This document shows, in pieces, positions 16,990 to 25,786 of a DNA stretch of 49,300 bases. The translations under genes and the position numbers were made by a program. Below the pieces are notes generated by a model, which was given only the letters and a program-made list of their open reading frames with translations, did no database searches and was not told where the DNA came from. Within the stretch, counting starts at the first letter, position 1; each line of letters begins with the position of its first letter. Source of the stretch: Thermodesulfobium sp. 4217-1 (GTDB lineage Bacteria; Thermodesulfobiota; Thermodesulfobiia; Thermodesulfobiales; Thermodesulfobiaceae); contig NZ_JBAGBW010000016.1 in assembly GCF_039822205.1 (NCBI RefSeq), positions 1 through 49,300 of the forward strand, read 5' to 3'.

Positions 16990-18714
16990 CTAATCTTCGG
17001 TAAATATCTTCTTTACAATTTCCTGGGGGGTAGTAATCCCCTTAAATATAAGATCTACTCCATTTTCTCTCATTGTTCTCATGCCGCCTTTGATAGCTGC
17101 GCTCTTTATCTCTTTGGAAGGCGCTCTTGACATAACAAGAGACCTGACCTCATCGTTTACTACCAGGAGCTCGGGCACCACGATCCTGCCCTTATATCCC
17201 GTTCCAAAACACGCGCTGCAACCTGTGCCCTCAAAATATGTGATCTCTCCCACAGGTCCAAAGCCAAACCCTCCAGGAGAAATGCCCAAAGCTACCTTAA
17301 GGTCATCAGGCATCGGCACCTCTCTTACGCATTCGGGGCAGACTTTCCTTACAAGCCTTTGTGCCAAAACACAAAGGGTGCTGGATGCGAGCAAAAAGGG
17401 CTCTATATCCATATCCATAAGCCTTGGAAATGAACTGGCAGCGTCGTTTGTGTGAAGGGTGCTCAGCACAAGGTGCCCTGTCATAGCAGCCCTAACAGCT
17501 ATCTCCGCCGTCTCAGAGTCTCGAATCTCGCCAACCATTACGATATCAGGGTCCTGTCTCAAAAAGGACCTTAAAAGGCTTGCAAAGGTAAGATTTATCT
17601 GTGTGTTTACCTGAGACTGGGTTATACCAGGGATATAGAACTCCACAGGATCCTCGGCAGTCAATATGTTAACGTCTTCATTGTTGAGCAGGCTAAGGGC
17701 AGAATACAGCGTGGTAGACTTTCCTGAGCCAGTAGGACCGGTTACAAATATCATGCCATAAGGCTTTTGCAATATAGATTTAAAGGTCCTTAGCTCCCTT
17801 TCGGGAAATCCTAAAAGCTCCAGGTCCATCGCTACTGCCTTTTTGTCAAATATTCTAAGAACAACCTTTTCTCCCTGAGTACAGGGCATTATTGATACCC
17901 TCATATCTATCTCTTTGTTTGCCACATTCAGGTGCATTCTGCCATCCTGAGGCCTTCTTCTCTCTGAGATGTCGAGAGTGGAGAGTATCTTTATTCTTGA
18001 AACAATAGCAGGGCCAATTGTTTTTGGAAACTCTGAGATCATCAAAAGCGAGCCGTCAATCCTATATCTTAAGACTATCTTGTCTTCATAAGGCTCTATG
18101 TGAACATCTGATGCCCTTTTTAGGACTGCTTCTTCCACAATTGAGTCAACTAAATCCACTACAGATTCGTCATCGCCATAGGTAAATTTCTCTTTTTGCT
18201 GCTGAGAATCGGTATAGGCCGCTACATCGTCAGCTTCCTTCCCGAACATCGTCTCTTCTCTTTTTTTGAAGCTTATCTCGCCAGAAATATACTTTGCAAA
18301 GTCGCTTGCAAGGATCATAGCAGGCTCGATATCTGTCTTTGTAATCATACGAACGTCGTCAACGGTGGACAGATCCTGTGGGTTCACCATTCCAAGCAAG
18401 AGGTTTTTCCCCTTTAACGCTAAGGGCAATATCCTTCTTTGTTTTATGAAATCTGGAGATAAAATCTGCAAGGCCTTTTCATCAAGTGGGGTTTCTTGTA
18501 TGCGTTTTATCTTAAAGCTGTAAATGCCCTCCAGCCTCTGGAGCAAGTCTTTCGTCAGAAGCCCTTTGTTGTCCAGTATGTCGAGCAAGGGCATATCGCC
18601 AACCTCAAGTTCGTATAAAACGTCTCTAACATAGTCTTCTGTCAAAAGACCATCATCCAAAAGCTTGCTAACTACCCTTGCTTCTTTCGGCCTTTTCGCG
18701 CTCTCTACTGTCAA
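16990..18714 (-). CDS. pilB: Type IV pilus assembly ATPase PilB (GspE family)
   Basis: A 574-residue extension ATPase. The N-terminal MshEN-type domain (residues about 1-150) contains RRILPLALKGKNLLLGMVNPQD and may bind a nucleotide or c-di-GMP as in relatives. The core has GPTGSGKSTTLYS, IVMVGEIRDSETAEIA and HLVLSTLHTNDAAS. A tetracysteine zinc site is split as CPEC and CSAC, typical of PilB and absent from PilT. The start is TTG at 18714 with GGTGG a few bases upstream, and no ATG is available in frame nearby. No pilM, N, O, P or Q genes are in this window. Confidence 0.95.
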   Translation of the reverse strand: MTVESAKRPKEARVVSKLLDDGLLTEDYVRDVLYELEVGDMPLLDILDNKGLLTKDLLQRLEGIYSFKIKRIQETPLDEKALQILSPDFIKQRRILPLALKGKNLLLGMVNPQDLSTVDDVRMITKTDIEPAMILASDFAKYISGEISFKKREETMFGKEADDVAAYTDSQQQKEKFTYGDDESVVDLVDSIVEEAVLKRASDVHIEPYEDKIVLRYRIDGSLLMISEFPKTIGPAIVSRIKILSTLDISERRRPQDGRMHLNVANKEIDMRVSIMPCTQGEKVVLRIFDKKAVAMDLELLGFPERELRTFKSILQKPYGMIFVTGPTGSGKSTTLYSALSLLNNEDVNILTAEDPVEFYIPGITQSQVNTQINLTFASLLRSFLRQDPDIVMVGEIRDSETAEIAVRAAMTGHLVLSTLHTNDAASSFPRLMDMDIEPFLLASSTLCVLAQRLVRKVCPECVREVPMPDDLKVALGISPGGFGFGPVGEITYFEGTGCSACFGTGYKGRIVVPELLVVNDEVRSLVMSRAPSKEIKSAAIKGGMRTMRENGVDLIFKGITTPQEIVKKIFTED

Positions 18715-18851
18715 AACCCACCACCATTTTAAAGAATTTATTTATGACACATAATTATCATATTACCAAAACTTTTAATTAAATTTTATTAACGTTCTCA
18801 CTTTATTGTAAAAATTATATAATATTATCTGACAAAATAACAGGAGGTAAT

Positions 18852-20132
18852 ATGAACGAATTATTGATAGAAAACGCATCAATACTCGATGTAAAGTCTG
18901 GCAATGTTTTAGAGGGGTCAAATATCTACATCTCCAATGGCATTATAAAAGGCATAAACGTTAAGAAAGAGTGTTCTGAAAAGATAAACCTAAACGGTCA
19001 GCTGGTGATGCCAGGGCTGATAAATGCTCATACCCACGCAGCAATGACGCTCCTTAGAAGCTATGCAGACGATCTGTCCTTGATGGATTGGCTCACCAAC
19101 CATATTTGGCCTAAGGAAGCCCAGATTATAAACCCTGAAACGGTATACATAGGCACCCTTATTGCCTGTTATGAGATGGCGAAAAATGGGGTTACTACAT
19201 TTGTAGACATGTACTTTTATGAAGATATGGTAGCAAAAGCAGCCGAAGAAATAGGCCTAAGGGCCTTAATTGGCGAGGGGGTTTTGAGCATTCCTACTCC
19301 TCATGCAAAAGGCGAGGCACAAGGGATAGAAAACACAAAAAGATTAATAGAAAAGTACAAAAATAGCGAGCTAATATCTACTGTCGTCGCCCCTCACGCC
19401 CCATATACCTGCTCAGATGTCCTATTAAAAGAGCTCTCATCAATAGCCATAAGAGAAGGTTGCCCAATTCATATTCACCTGTCAGAATCTGAAAAGGAGT
19501 TCCTCGACATGCAAAGGGAAAAGAGCCTCACCCCCACAGAATACCTTGCAAACCTGGGGCTATTTGAGGCAAAGACGCTCGCAGCCCATGCAAATTACTT
19601 AACCGATGAAGACATCTCTATTCTGAAAGAAAACGATGTAAGCATAGCCCACTGCCCCGAGAGCAACGCGAAACTGGCAAGCGGCATATGTCCTGTGGTA
19701 AAGCTATTCGACTCTGAGATAAACGTAGCGCTTGGCACAGACGGGGCAGCCAGCAACAACAACCTTGATATTCTTGGTGAAATGGATTTTGCTCTAAAAC
19801 TTCAGAAGATCTCCAATGGGAATCCGCAGGCGCTAAAGGCCCTTGATGCCCTTCAAATGGCTACCTCAATGGGAGCAAGGGCGATATTTAAAGAAGAAAT
19901 TGGCAGCATCGAAGTGGGCAAGAGAGCTGATTTTCTTGTGATAGACAGAGAAAACCCTTCATTGCTGCCAGGACACCACATAGTAAGCGACTTAGTCTAC
20001 AGCGCTACACCCGATTGCATATTGAGCCTTTGCGTAAACGGCAAATGGGTTATAAAAGACAGACTTCCTCAATTCGATAAGGATAAGATAATAGGACTTT
20101 CAAAAGAGGTTATGAGGAAGTATTTTCCATAA
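18852..20132 (+). CDS. mtaD: 5-methylthioadenosine/S-adenosylhomocysteine deaminase
   Basis: A 426-residue amidohydrolase that deaminates S-adenosylhomocysteine or methylthioadenosine, feeding SAM salvage. The metal site is complete: HTHAAMTLLRS (His 60 and 62), HIHLSESE, AHANYLTDED, and the Asp in GTDGAASNNNLD. The DWLTNHIWPKEAQI segment near residue 80 is characteristic of MtaD rather than generic chlorohydrolases. Start ATG with AACAGGAGGTAAT. It is monocistronic, divergent from pilB, with a possible -10 (TATAAT at 18818-18823). The precise substrate among the MtaD/DadD group is uncertain. Confidence 0.9.
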   Translation: MNELLIENASILDVKSGNVLEGSNIYISNGIIKGINVKKECSEKINLNGQLVMPGLINAHTHAAMTLLRSYADDLSLMDWLTNHIWPKEAQIINPETVYIGTLIACYEMAKNGVTTFVDMYFYEDMVAKAAEEIGLRALIGEGVLSIPTPHAKGEAQGIENTKRLIEKYKNSELISTVVAPHAPYTCSDVLLKELSSIAIREGCPIHIHLSESEKEFLDMQREKSLTPTEYLANLGLFEAKTLAAHANYLTDEDISILKENDVSIAHCPESNAKLASGICPVVKLFDSEINVALGTDGAASNNNLDILGEMDFALKLQKISNGNPQALKALDALQMATSMGARAIFKEEIGSIEVGKRADFLVIDRENPSLLPGHHIVSDLVYSATPDCILSLCVNGKWVIKDRLPQFDKDKIIGLSKEVMRKYFP

Positions 20133-20227
20133 AAAATTCTTTAAAGACAAATATAATAGGGCTTGCAGGATAGAGGTCTTCAATATCGTGCAAGAATGCC
20201 TTTGTAATAACAATTAAAAACCCCTTA

Positions 20228-20244
20228 AGCTTATAAAGTAAGCT
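20228..20244 (-). terminator. Weak hairpin after manC
   Basis: AGCTTA (20228-20233) and TAAGCT (20239-20244) form a 6-bp stem directly after the manC stop. On the minus strand it is followed within about 7 bases by a short T run. The stem is AT-rich, so strength is doubtful. Confidence 0.35.
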
Positions 20245-21619
20245 ATATGTACTCGACGTCGTCTTCCTCCAGGTATTCTCCCTGCCAGATTTCCAATATC
20301 TGAGCGCTTATCTTGCCAGGATTGGTTATCTTGTGAGGAGTAGATTTCGGTATCAAAACGCTCTCGCCCCTGTGATAAAATGCCTTCTTGCCATCTTTTT
20401 CAACCTCTACTGCCCCAGAGAGTATCATCCAGTTCTCCGATCTGTGATGGTGCATCTGAAGCATTATCTCCTTCTTAGGAAGCAACAATACCTGATAGAT
20501 AAGGAAGTTATCCCCTCTGCTCACAAGAGTCTTCTGTCCCCAAAATCTATAGACAGTTCTGTGAATCTGACTCTCTTCTCTGCCCTGTTCTTTGAGGGCG
20601 TCAAAAGCGTCCTTTACATATTGTGAGTGACCCCTCTTGCAGACCAAAATCGCGTCATCGGCGTCTACCACTATCAGGTCTTCCAGGTCCACTCCCACCA
20701 TAAGCTTGCCAGTACTATACATAAACGAATCTTTACAATGAAGGGCAAGCACATCGCCTGTAGTCACATTTTTGCTCTTGTCCTTTTTTGCTACATCATA
20801 AAGAGAGTCCCAGCTCCCAAGGTCGCTCCATTCAAAGCCAGATGGGATAACTGCACCCAATTTAGAACGCTCCATTACAGCCTTGTCCACAGGAATGGAC
20901 GGCAAGGAAGAATATATCCTTTCAGTATCTGACCCAGGAGAGTTTTCGAATATACCTTTTACCTTGTCAAAAGTTTCTACATCAAAATTTCTCACCTCAG
21001 AAAGAAATACCTCAGGCTTCCACATAAACATCCCAGAATTCCATAGATAGTTCTCATCCTGAATATAAGTGTTTGCCTTTTCTATGGAAGGCTTCTCCTC
21101 AAATCTTGATATCTTAAAACCCTTAGAGCCTTCAATCCTGTTACCTTTTAAGATGTAGCCGTAGCCAGTAGAGGCAAAAGATGGTTTTATGCCAAAGGTT
21201 ACTATATAACCCTTTTCAGCTAAATTTTCGGCATCTCTTGCAGCTTCATAAAAAAGGTTTTCATTCGAGATCATGTGATCGGCAGGCACGACCAATATCG
21301 GCTCATTAACACCAATTTTTTCAAAGTACAACGTAAGATAAAGGCAGGCCGCATAGGTATTTCTTGGATACGGCTCGAGCAAAATATTATATTTTATTTT
21401 CGAATTGCCATTGTTGCTAAGCTGCCATTCCAAATCTTCTTTGTGTGCCTCAATCCCCACAATTAAAATATGGTTTTCGCACAGGGGCAACAGCCTATCT
21501 ATGGTGTTCTGCAGTAAAGACTTATCGCCAGTAAGCGATATAAGTTGTTTTGGGTATCTTTCTCTGCTCAAAGGCCAAAGCCTGCTCCCTACACCTCCAG
21601 CAAGTACAGCGATCTTCAT
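20243..21619 (-). CDS. manC: Mannose-1-phosphate guanylyltransferase / mannose-6-phosphate isomerase
   Basis: A 458-residue bifunctional enzyme making GDP-mannose. The N-terminal nucleotidyltransferase domain begins MKIAVLAGGVGSRLWPLSRE followed by RYPKQLISL. ILVVPADHMI and the FEEKPSIEKA sugar-binding block follow. The C-terminal cupin (residues about 350-458) carries the isomerase metal motif in MHHHRSENWMILSG and HRGESVLIPKSTPHKITNP. GDP-mannose would supply glycan genes such as those at 7.6-13.7 kb, though they are not adjacent. It overlaps the preceding flavoprotein gene by 4 bases (ATGA). Confidence 0.93.
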   Translation of the reverse strand: MKIAVLAGGVGSRLWPLSRERYPKQLISLTGDKSLLQNTIDRLLPLCENHILIVGIEAHKEDLEWQLSNNGNSKIKYNILLEPYPRNTYAACLYLTLYFEKIGVNEPILVVPADHMISNENLFYEAARDAENLAEKGYIVTFGIKPSFASTGYGYILKGNRIEGSKGFKISRFEEKPSIEKANTYIQDENYLWNSGMFMWKPEVFLSEVRNFDVETFDKVKGIFENSPGSDTERIYSSLPSIPVDKAVMERSKLGAVIPSGFEWSDLGSWDSLYDVAKKDKSKNVTTGDVLALHCKDSFMYSTGKLMVGVDLEDLIVVDADDAILVCKRGHSQYVKDAFDALKEQGREESQIHRTVYRFWGQKTLVSRGDNFLIYQVLLLPKKEIMLQMHHHRSENWMILSGAVEVEKDGKKAFYHRGESVLIPKSTPHKITNPGKISAQILEIWQGEYLEEDDVEYI

Positions 21620-22185
21620 TTTTCACTCTCCTCAGAGAAGAAGTCCATTACATTATCAATATCTTTTTCAAGGTTATATTTAGAAAAATCTTTATTATTT
21701 TCAATATTCATATAAAACAAGGGCTTAACTTCAGGCACATCTATGACGTTCAAGAGCCATCTGACAGAAAGAGCAGCACACTCATATCCCTTGGCAAACG
21801 ATGTACCACCTATCAGCACGATTAGAGCCTTTCTGCCATTATTGTCAATTTTCTTGCCCAGAATATTTTTTCTTGCCCAGAACGGTTGGCATCTATCTAT
21901 CGCAGATTTTAAAGTAGAAGTAACCCCACCAAAGAATACTGGGGAAAAAAACAAAAAATACTTACAAGCCTCGATCTCATCATAAATCTGGTACATATCG
22001 TCTCTAATTATACAGTTACCTGTTAAAGAACACTTTTCGCATCCCCTACAGGGGGAAATATTCATCTCTCTGATATCGAATCTGATAACATTATCCAAAA
22101 ATGTTACAAACCTATCTATCAGAAAATCAGTATTTCCCCCTGCATTAGGACTTCCATTTATAACCAAAAACTTTTCCTTAGTCAA
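21616..22185 (-). CDS. NADPH-dependent FMN reductase / iron-sulfur flavoprotein family
   Basis: A 189-residue flavodoxin-fold protein. The FMN phosphate loop is INGSPNAGGNTDFL (about residues 8-22). SPVFFGGVTSTLKSAIDR is the flavin-contacting loop. Between them lies a Cys cluster, CRGCEKCSLTGNC, followed by IIRDDM. This is the pattern of iron-sulfur flavoproteins, common in strict anaerobes for detoxification of oxygen or reactive species. Start is TTG at 22185, overlapping the NlpC/P60 stop by 8 bases with only a weak ribosome site. Whether a 4Fe-4S cluster is bound cannot be shown here. Confidence 0.82.
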   Translation of the reverse strand: MTKEKFLVINGSPNAGGNTDFLIDRFVTFLDNVIRFDIREMNISPCRGCEKCSLTGNCIIRDDMYQIYDEIEACKYFLFFSPVFFGGVTSTLKSAIDRCQPFWARKNILGKKIDNNGRKALIVLIGGTSFAKGYECAALSVRWLLNVIDVPEVKPLFYMNIENNKDFSKYNLEKDIDNVMDFFSEESEK

Positions 22186-22636
22186 TATAACTTCTTGCCC
22201 CTAAATACCTCTCGGCATAGTATGATTCGTTCAAAGAATCAACCATTATCCCACCATGATAAGCTGCGTGAATAAAGCGGTTGTCACCGATATAGATGCC
22301 CACATGACTGGGACCGCTTTCATAAGTTTGGAAAAAAACCAGATCGCCTGGTTTAAGGTCTGATGTAGAAATCTTATCTCCATCATAATACTGTGAGTCT
22401 GCATCTCTTGGAATGCTGATACCATTGATCCTAAAAACATATTGCACGAAACCAGAACAGTCGAAACCGGAAGGAGTTGTTCCTCCCCATCTGTAAGATA
22501 CCCCCTTGAGATGCAAAGCAGTTCTAATTATCTCCTGTCTCAAATCTTGATTGTTTGCATACGCGCTCGGCGCAAACAGAACAGAAGAAAAAGCAAAAAC
22601 AGTCAACAACAAAAAACAAAATAATTTACCCTTCAA
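22178..22636 (-). CDS. Secreted NlpC/P60 peptidoglycan endopeptidase
   Basis: A 152-residue exported cell-wall peptidase. A signal peptide MKGKLFCFLLLTVFAF continues SSVLFAPSAYA with likely cleavage after Ala27. The catalytic domain has Cys60 in GFDCSGFVQYVF, His111 in PSHVGIYIG and His123 in RFIHAA, as expected for cleavage of D-Glu-diaminopimelate cross-peptides. I chose TTG at 22636 because AAGGAGG lies nine bases upstream and the signal peptide then has normal length; the frame upstream covers that ribosome site. There is no separate wall-binding domain. Confidence 0.9.
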   Translation of the reverse strand: MKGKLFCFLLLTVFAFSSVLFAPSAYANNQDLRQEIIRTALHLKGVSYRWGGTTPSGFDCSGFVQYVFRINGISIPRDADSQYYDGDKISTSDLKPGDLVFFQTYESGPSHVGIYIGDNRFIHAAYHGGIMVDSLNESYYAERYLGARSYID

Positions 22637-22661
22637 ACATTCTTTCCTCCTTTCTTGGTCT

Positions 22662-22694
22662 AAAAACACACAGGCAAAGGAGTCCCTGCCCTGT
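22662..22694 (-). terminator. GC-rich imperfect palindrome with T run (terminator or REP-like element)
   Basis: On the minus strand ACAGGGCA and TTGCCTGT pair, with one bulge, around a 9-base centre, and five T residues follow (22666-22662). It separates the repeat protein (ends 22735) from the NlpC/P60 gene and could terminate or attenuate between them. The composition, including GGGGACAG next to it, differs from the AT-rich surroundings and resembles REP-type palindromes. Confidence 0.5.
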
Positions 22695-22734
22695 CCCCTT
22701 ATTCTTTGTCCAGAATTGCCTAACCTAACAGGGG

Positions 22735-23529
22735 TTAAAAGTTGTTTGCAAAATTAAATGCATTTTCTGCATCAGATTTCGCGCCAATTGACTTAAAGCC
22801 GTCTCCCGCTTTGACTAGATCCTCTCTGTTACCCTCGCTAAGTGCTACAGAAAATGCATAGTTGTAGGCAGTCCAAGCGTCAGCTTTAGAGCCTACACTC
22901 CTAAACCCATCTCCTGATTTGATTGCACCAGACGCAGATCTAAATTTCATAGCCAGTCCAAACGCATAATTGTATGCATTCCAGGAGTTTTCCTTGTCGC
23001 CCAAGGACTTAAAGCCGTCTCCCGCCAATATACACCCATCTAATGACTTTTGCATCTTCGCAAAAGCAAATGCAATAGTGTAAGCCTTCTTCGCGTCAGA
23101 ATCACTGCCCAGCTTTCTAAAACCGTCTCCAACTGTAACCAGGGCTTGAATGTTCCTCTGAGAAATAGCAAGACCCAAGGCATAGGAATATGCATTCCAT
23201 GCATCCTCGGTATCTCCTGCATTCAAAAAACTATCAGCAGCAGATAGAGTCTTGTCGATATTTCTCTGGATCATCGCAGCACCAAAGGACGCCGCAAGAT
23301 CAGATGTGGACGTCTGACCAGAAGAGAGATCTGCAGAAGAAGAGCTGTAAGATCCAGAAGCTGATGGCATCACGCTGGAATTAACACCTTGTGCATTGCT
23401 TTGCTGTGAAAATGCGCTGTTAGATAAAAAAGGGTTTTTTGCACTATCAACGCTTTTTGCACCGGCAGAAACTGGAAAAAAGAATAAAAGGACAGTTAAA
23501 AACGCTGCCATTTTGGTGCAACCTTTCAT
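22735..23529 (-). CDS. Secreted protein with 36-residue TPR-like tandem repeats
   Basis: A 264-residue protein I cannot assign to a named family. The signal peptide MKGCTKMAAFLTVLLFFFPV is followed by SAGA. A low-complexity Ser/Gln linker covers residues about 30-80. Five tandem units of exactly 36 residues follow: a degenerate one at 98 (ADSFLNAGDTEDAW), then GDGF starting at 134, 170, 206 and 242, each followed by a K/R-S-x-G turn and a D/N-A-x-x-A-[YF]-x-[FY]-A helix. The period and the aromatic-Ala pattern suggest helical hairpins like TPR or Sel1. Start ATG at 23529 with AAAGGGGGT. A role in the envelope is inferred from the signal peptide and the neighbouring hydrolase. Confidence 0.72.
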   Translation of the reverse strand: MKGCTKMAAFLTVLLFFFPVSAGAKSVDSAKNPFLSNSAFSQQSNAQGVNSSVMPSASGSYSSSSADLSSGQTSTSDLAASFGAAMIQRNIDKTLSAADSFLNAGDTEDAWNAYSYALGLAISQRNIQALVTVGDGFRKLGSDSDAKKAYTIAFAFAKMQKSLDGCILAGDGFKSLGDKENSWNAYNYAFGLAMKFRSASGAIKSGDGFRSVGSKADAWTAYNYAFSVALSEGNREDLVKAGDGFKSIGAKSDAENAFNFANNF

Positions 23530-23630
23530 TCAACTACCCCCTTTCAAGCGGGCAAATAAATTTTCAAAATAATTTAGGATAGTATAACATATTTTTTAAA
23601 AATACAACACATCTTGAAAGGAGAATTAAA

Positions 23631-24062
23631 TTGATAAATAATCTAATAGATGAGCTCTATATTTTGTCCCTTTCTTCCTATAATGCAGGAGAATTACCTG
23701 TAGGTTCAATAATCTACAAAGAAGGAGATATATTGTCAGCGTCCGAAAATCTATGTGAAAGAAAAAAATCTCCCATCGAACACGCCGAGATATCAGCGAT
23801 AAAAATCGCAGTCGAAAATTACAATAGATGGCATTTACAAGGTTCTACTATCTATTGTTCTCTTGAGCCCTGCCTGATGTGCGCTGGCGCAATAATAGAA
23901 TGCAAGATAAAAAACGTAATATTTTGTGTAGAGTCCAAAAAACCCACAAGGGAGATCCTGGAATCAAACGGAGTTTTTTGTAGGCAGATATGTGACACAA
24001 GGTTCAATCATCTTTTAGAGAGATTTTTTAAAGACATAAGAAATAAAAATAGCGCTATATAG
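23631..24062 (+). CDS. tadA: tRNA-specific adenosine deaminase (TadA-like)
   Basis: A 143-residue zinc deaminase converting A34 to inosine in tRNA-Arg-ACG. The zinc and catalytic residues are His51 and Glu53 in HAEISAIK and Cys81/Cys84 in EPCLMCAGAI. Length fits TadA. Start TTG at 23631 follows GAAAGGAGAATTAAA, a strong ribosome site, with no ATG nearby. A general cytosine/guanine deaminase is the alternative, but the IEHAEISAI context and size favour TadA. The tRNA-Lys gene follows about 100 bases downstream. Confidence 0.88.
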   Translation: MINNLIDELYILSLSSYNAGELPVGSIIYKEGDILSASENLCERKKSPIEHAEISAIKIAVENYNRWHLQGSTIYCSLEPCLMCAGAIIECKIKNVIFCVESKKPTREILESNGVFCRQICDTRFNHLLERFFKDIRNKNSAI

Positions 24063-24124
24063 TATCAAGAGTCAGATATCCTCAGCGAAGATTGAAGTTC
24101 ATTAAACAAAAAGTAGCGTAAATA

Positions 24125-24153
24125 TTGACATAAAATTATAAAAAGTTTAGAAT
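24125..24153 (+). promoter_or_regulatory. Promoter of tRNA-Lys
   Basis: TTGACA (24125-24130) and TAGAAT (24148-24153) with a 17-base spacer, an almost perfect housekeeping promoter. The expected start, near 24160, is only a few bases before the mature tRNA 5' end. Confidence 0.85.
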
Positions 24154-24163
24154 TACAACTTGT

Positions 24164-24240
<77 letters not shown>

Positions 24241-24323
24241 TTTTGTTTTTAAGTAATTGTGCAATGAAACCTTTTGCTTAATCAATTAAAAGACAAAATG
24301 AAAAAGCGCGATATTGAAGTTGA

Positions 24324-25049
24324 TTAGATTATTACATCTCCTGCATAGAACACAGGCCCATCCTTGCAAACTCTTACATATCCACTGACGCTCTTTACCA
24401 CACAACCCATACAAGCCCCTGCACCGCAGGCAAAGACAGACTCTAAGCTTATCTGTGCGTTTTTGTGTCTCCTTTGGATTGCCTTCAACATTGGCACAGG
24501 TCCGCAGGCAAAAACGCCGTCATATTCTTTTTTCAATACAAAGTCAGCCACATTACCCTTTTCTCTATAAGATCCATCATCGGTATAAACAAATACTTCT
24601 CCGAGCTCAGCAAACGAATCTTCGAATATAACCCTATCCCTATTTCTAAATCCAAGTATTACGTCAACCTCAACTCCGTTTTTTTTAAGGTTTTTCGCCA
24701 GATAAAACATCGGCGCAATCCCTGTACCGCCAGCATATAGAAGAGCTTTTCTGACATTACCAAACTGAAATCCATTGCCCAGAGGTCCTCTAATCTTCAA
24801 GATATCTCCTGCCCTGGATCTGCTTAAAATCTTTGTCCCATTGCCCTTTATCTCAATCAAAAATCTAAGAATATTTTTATCAGCATCAAAAACGCTAAAT
24901 GGCCTCATAAAAAATGGATCATTGAGATCGTTTACCTTCAACATAAAGAACTGCCCAGGAATGGGATTCAAATTAGTTTCAGCATCTAAATCAATTAAAA
25001 AATGGAAATTACTAACCCTTTCAGTATTTGCAATTCTTGTATCAATCAT
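24324..25049 (-). CDS. pyrK: Dihydroorotate dehydrogenase electron-transfer subunit
   Basis: A 241-residue flavin and 2Fe-2S protein that passes electrons from dihydroorotate dehydrogenase B (PyrDB) to NAD. The FAD domain has MRPFSVFD, KGNGTKILS and GPLGNGF. The NAD domain has LLYAGGTGIAPM and GVFACGPVPML. The C-terminal cysteine cluster reads ESVFACGAGACMGCVV with a fourth Cys in VRVCKDGPVF. This matches PyrK; the broader ferredoxin-NADP reductase family is the alternative. It is the last gene of the suf operon, 5 bases after wecG, and pyrD is not in view. Confidence 0.92.
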   Translation of the reverse strand: MIDTRIANTERVSNFHFLIDLDAETNLNPIPGQFFMLKVNDLNDPFFMRPFSVFDADKNILRFLIEIKGNGTKILSRSRAGDILKIRGPLGNGFQFGNVRKALLYAGGTGIAPMFYLAKNLKKNGVEVDVILGFRNRDRVIFEDSFAELGEVFVYTDDGSYREKGNVADFVLKKEYDGVFACGPVPMLKAIQRRHKNAQISLESVFACGAGACMGCVVKSVSGYVRVCKDGPVFYAGDVII

Positions 25050-25054
25050 TTTTC

Positions 25055-25774
25055 CTATCTCCCAAAATTTTTTATCTTCCAGAAAAATGCAAGGAGGGCA
25101 AACTTTGGAAGTACTAGCATTCTCCTTGCCCTCTTTGGTTCGCTAATCAACCTGTAGAACCATTCAAGACCCAAGCTTCTAAAGATCTTTGGCGCCCTTT
25201 TCTTTTTGCCCGACAAGACGTCAAAGGATCCTCCAACTCCCATCCCGATTATATTATTATTAACTTTAGCAAGCTCATTTAAAAATAGCTCTTGTTTTGG
25301 AAAGCCCATAGCAGCCATCACAAATGATGCACCAGAGTTAGCTATTCTATCTACGGAAGGTCTAAAATCATCAAAATAGCCGTTTTCATAACCGACCACT
25401 TTTATGCCAATTTTTAAGAATTTATCGTTTAGAGCCTTTACGACATCATCGCTTGAGCCTATCAGATAAACTCCTTTGTCAAATTTTTTGCATATATCCA
25501 AAAAATGCGGTATAAGGTCGATCCCACACATTCTATTTGTATTCAGATATAAAGCAATGCCAATTCCATCTGGCACTACGAGATCTGCCCCGTTAAAAGT
25601 TTCAAGAGCAATCTTTGAGTTGGCATCCTTTTTCATAGAGTACATGACCATTTCAGGATTAAGGGTTACAATCCTGAAACCCAAGTTATTGGCAAGTCTT
25701 TCTTCGAAGGATGATAGTATGCCCTCAAGCTCTAATATATCAACAGGAACAAGATCGAATATAAGTTTTCTCAT
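25055..25774 (-). CDS. WecG/TagA/CpsF family glycosyltransferase
   Basis: A 239-residue GT26 enzyme that adds N-acetylmannosamine-type sugar to a polyprenyl-pyrophosphate-linked GlcNAc in wall-polymer synthesis. Conserved blocks are IVTLNPEMVM, LVVPDGIGIALYL with the catalytic Asp, GSSDDVVKAL, and the end block GMGVGGSFDVLSGKKKRAP with WFYRLISEPKRARRM. Start ATG at 25774 lacks a clear ribosome site and lies 12 bases after csaB. Pairing with CsaB suggests synthesis of a pyruvylated secondary wall polymer that anchors an S-layer. Confidence 0.92.
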   Translation of the reverse strand: MRKLIFDLVPVDILELEGILSSFEERLANNLGFRIVTLNPEMVMYSMKKDANSKIALETFNGADLVVPDGIGIALYLNTNRMCGIDLIPHFLDICKKFDKGVYLIGSSDDVVKALNDKFLKIGIKVVGYENGYFDDFRPSVDRIANSGASFVMAAMGFPKQELFLNELAKVNNNIIGMGVGGSFDVLSGKKKRAPKIFRSLGLEWFYRLISEPKRARRMLVLPKFALLAFFWKIKNFGR

Positions 25775-25786
25775 CTAATTGTGTGT

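Noticed and set aside
22637-22734. c-di-AMP (ydaO-type) riboswitch upstream of the NlpC/P60 gene
   Set aside because: The gap is under 100 bases and lacks the conserved ydaO blocks; one imperfect hairpin explains most of it.
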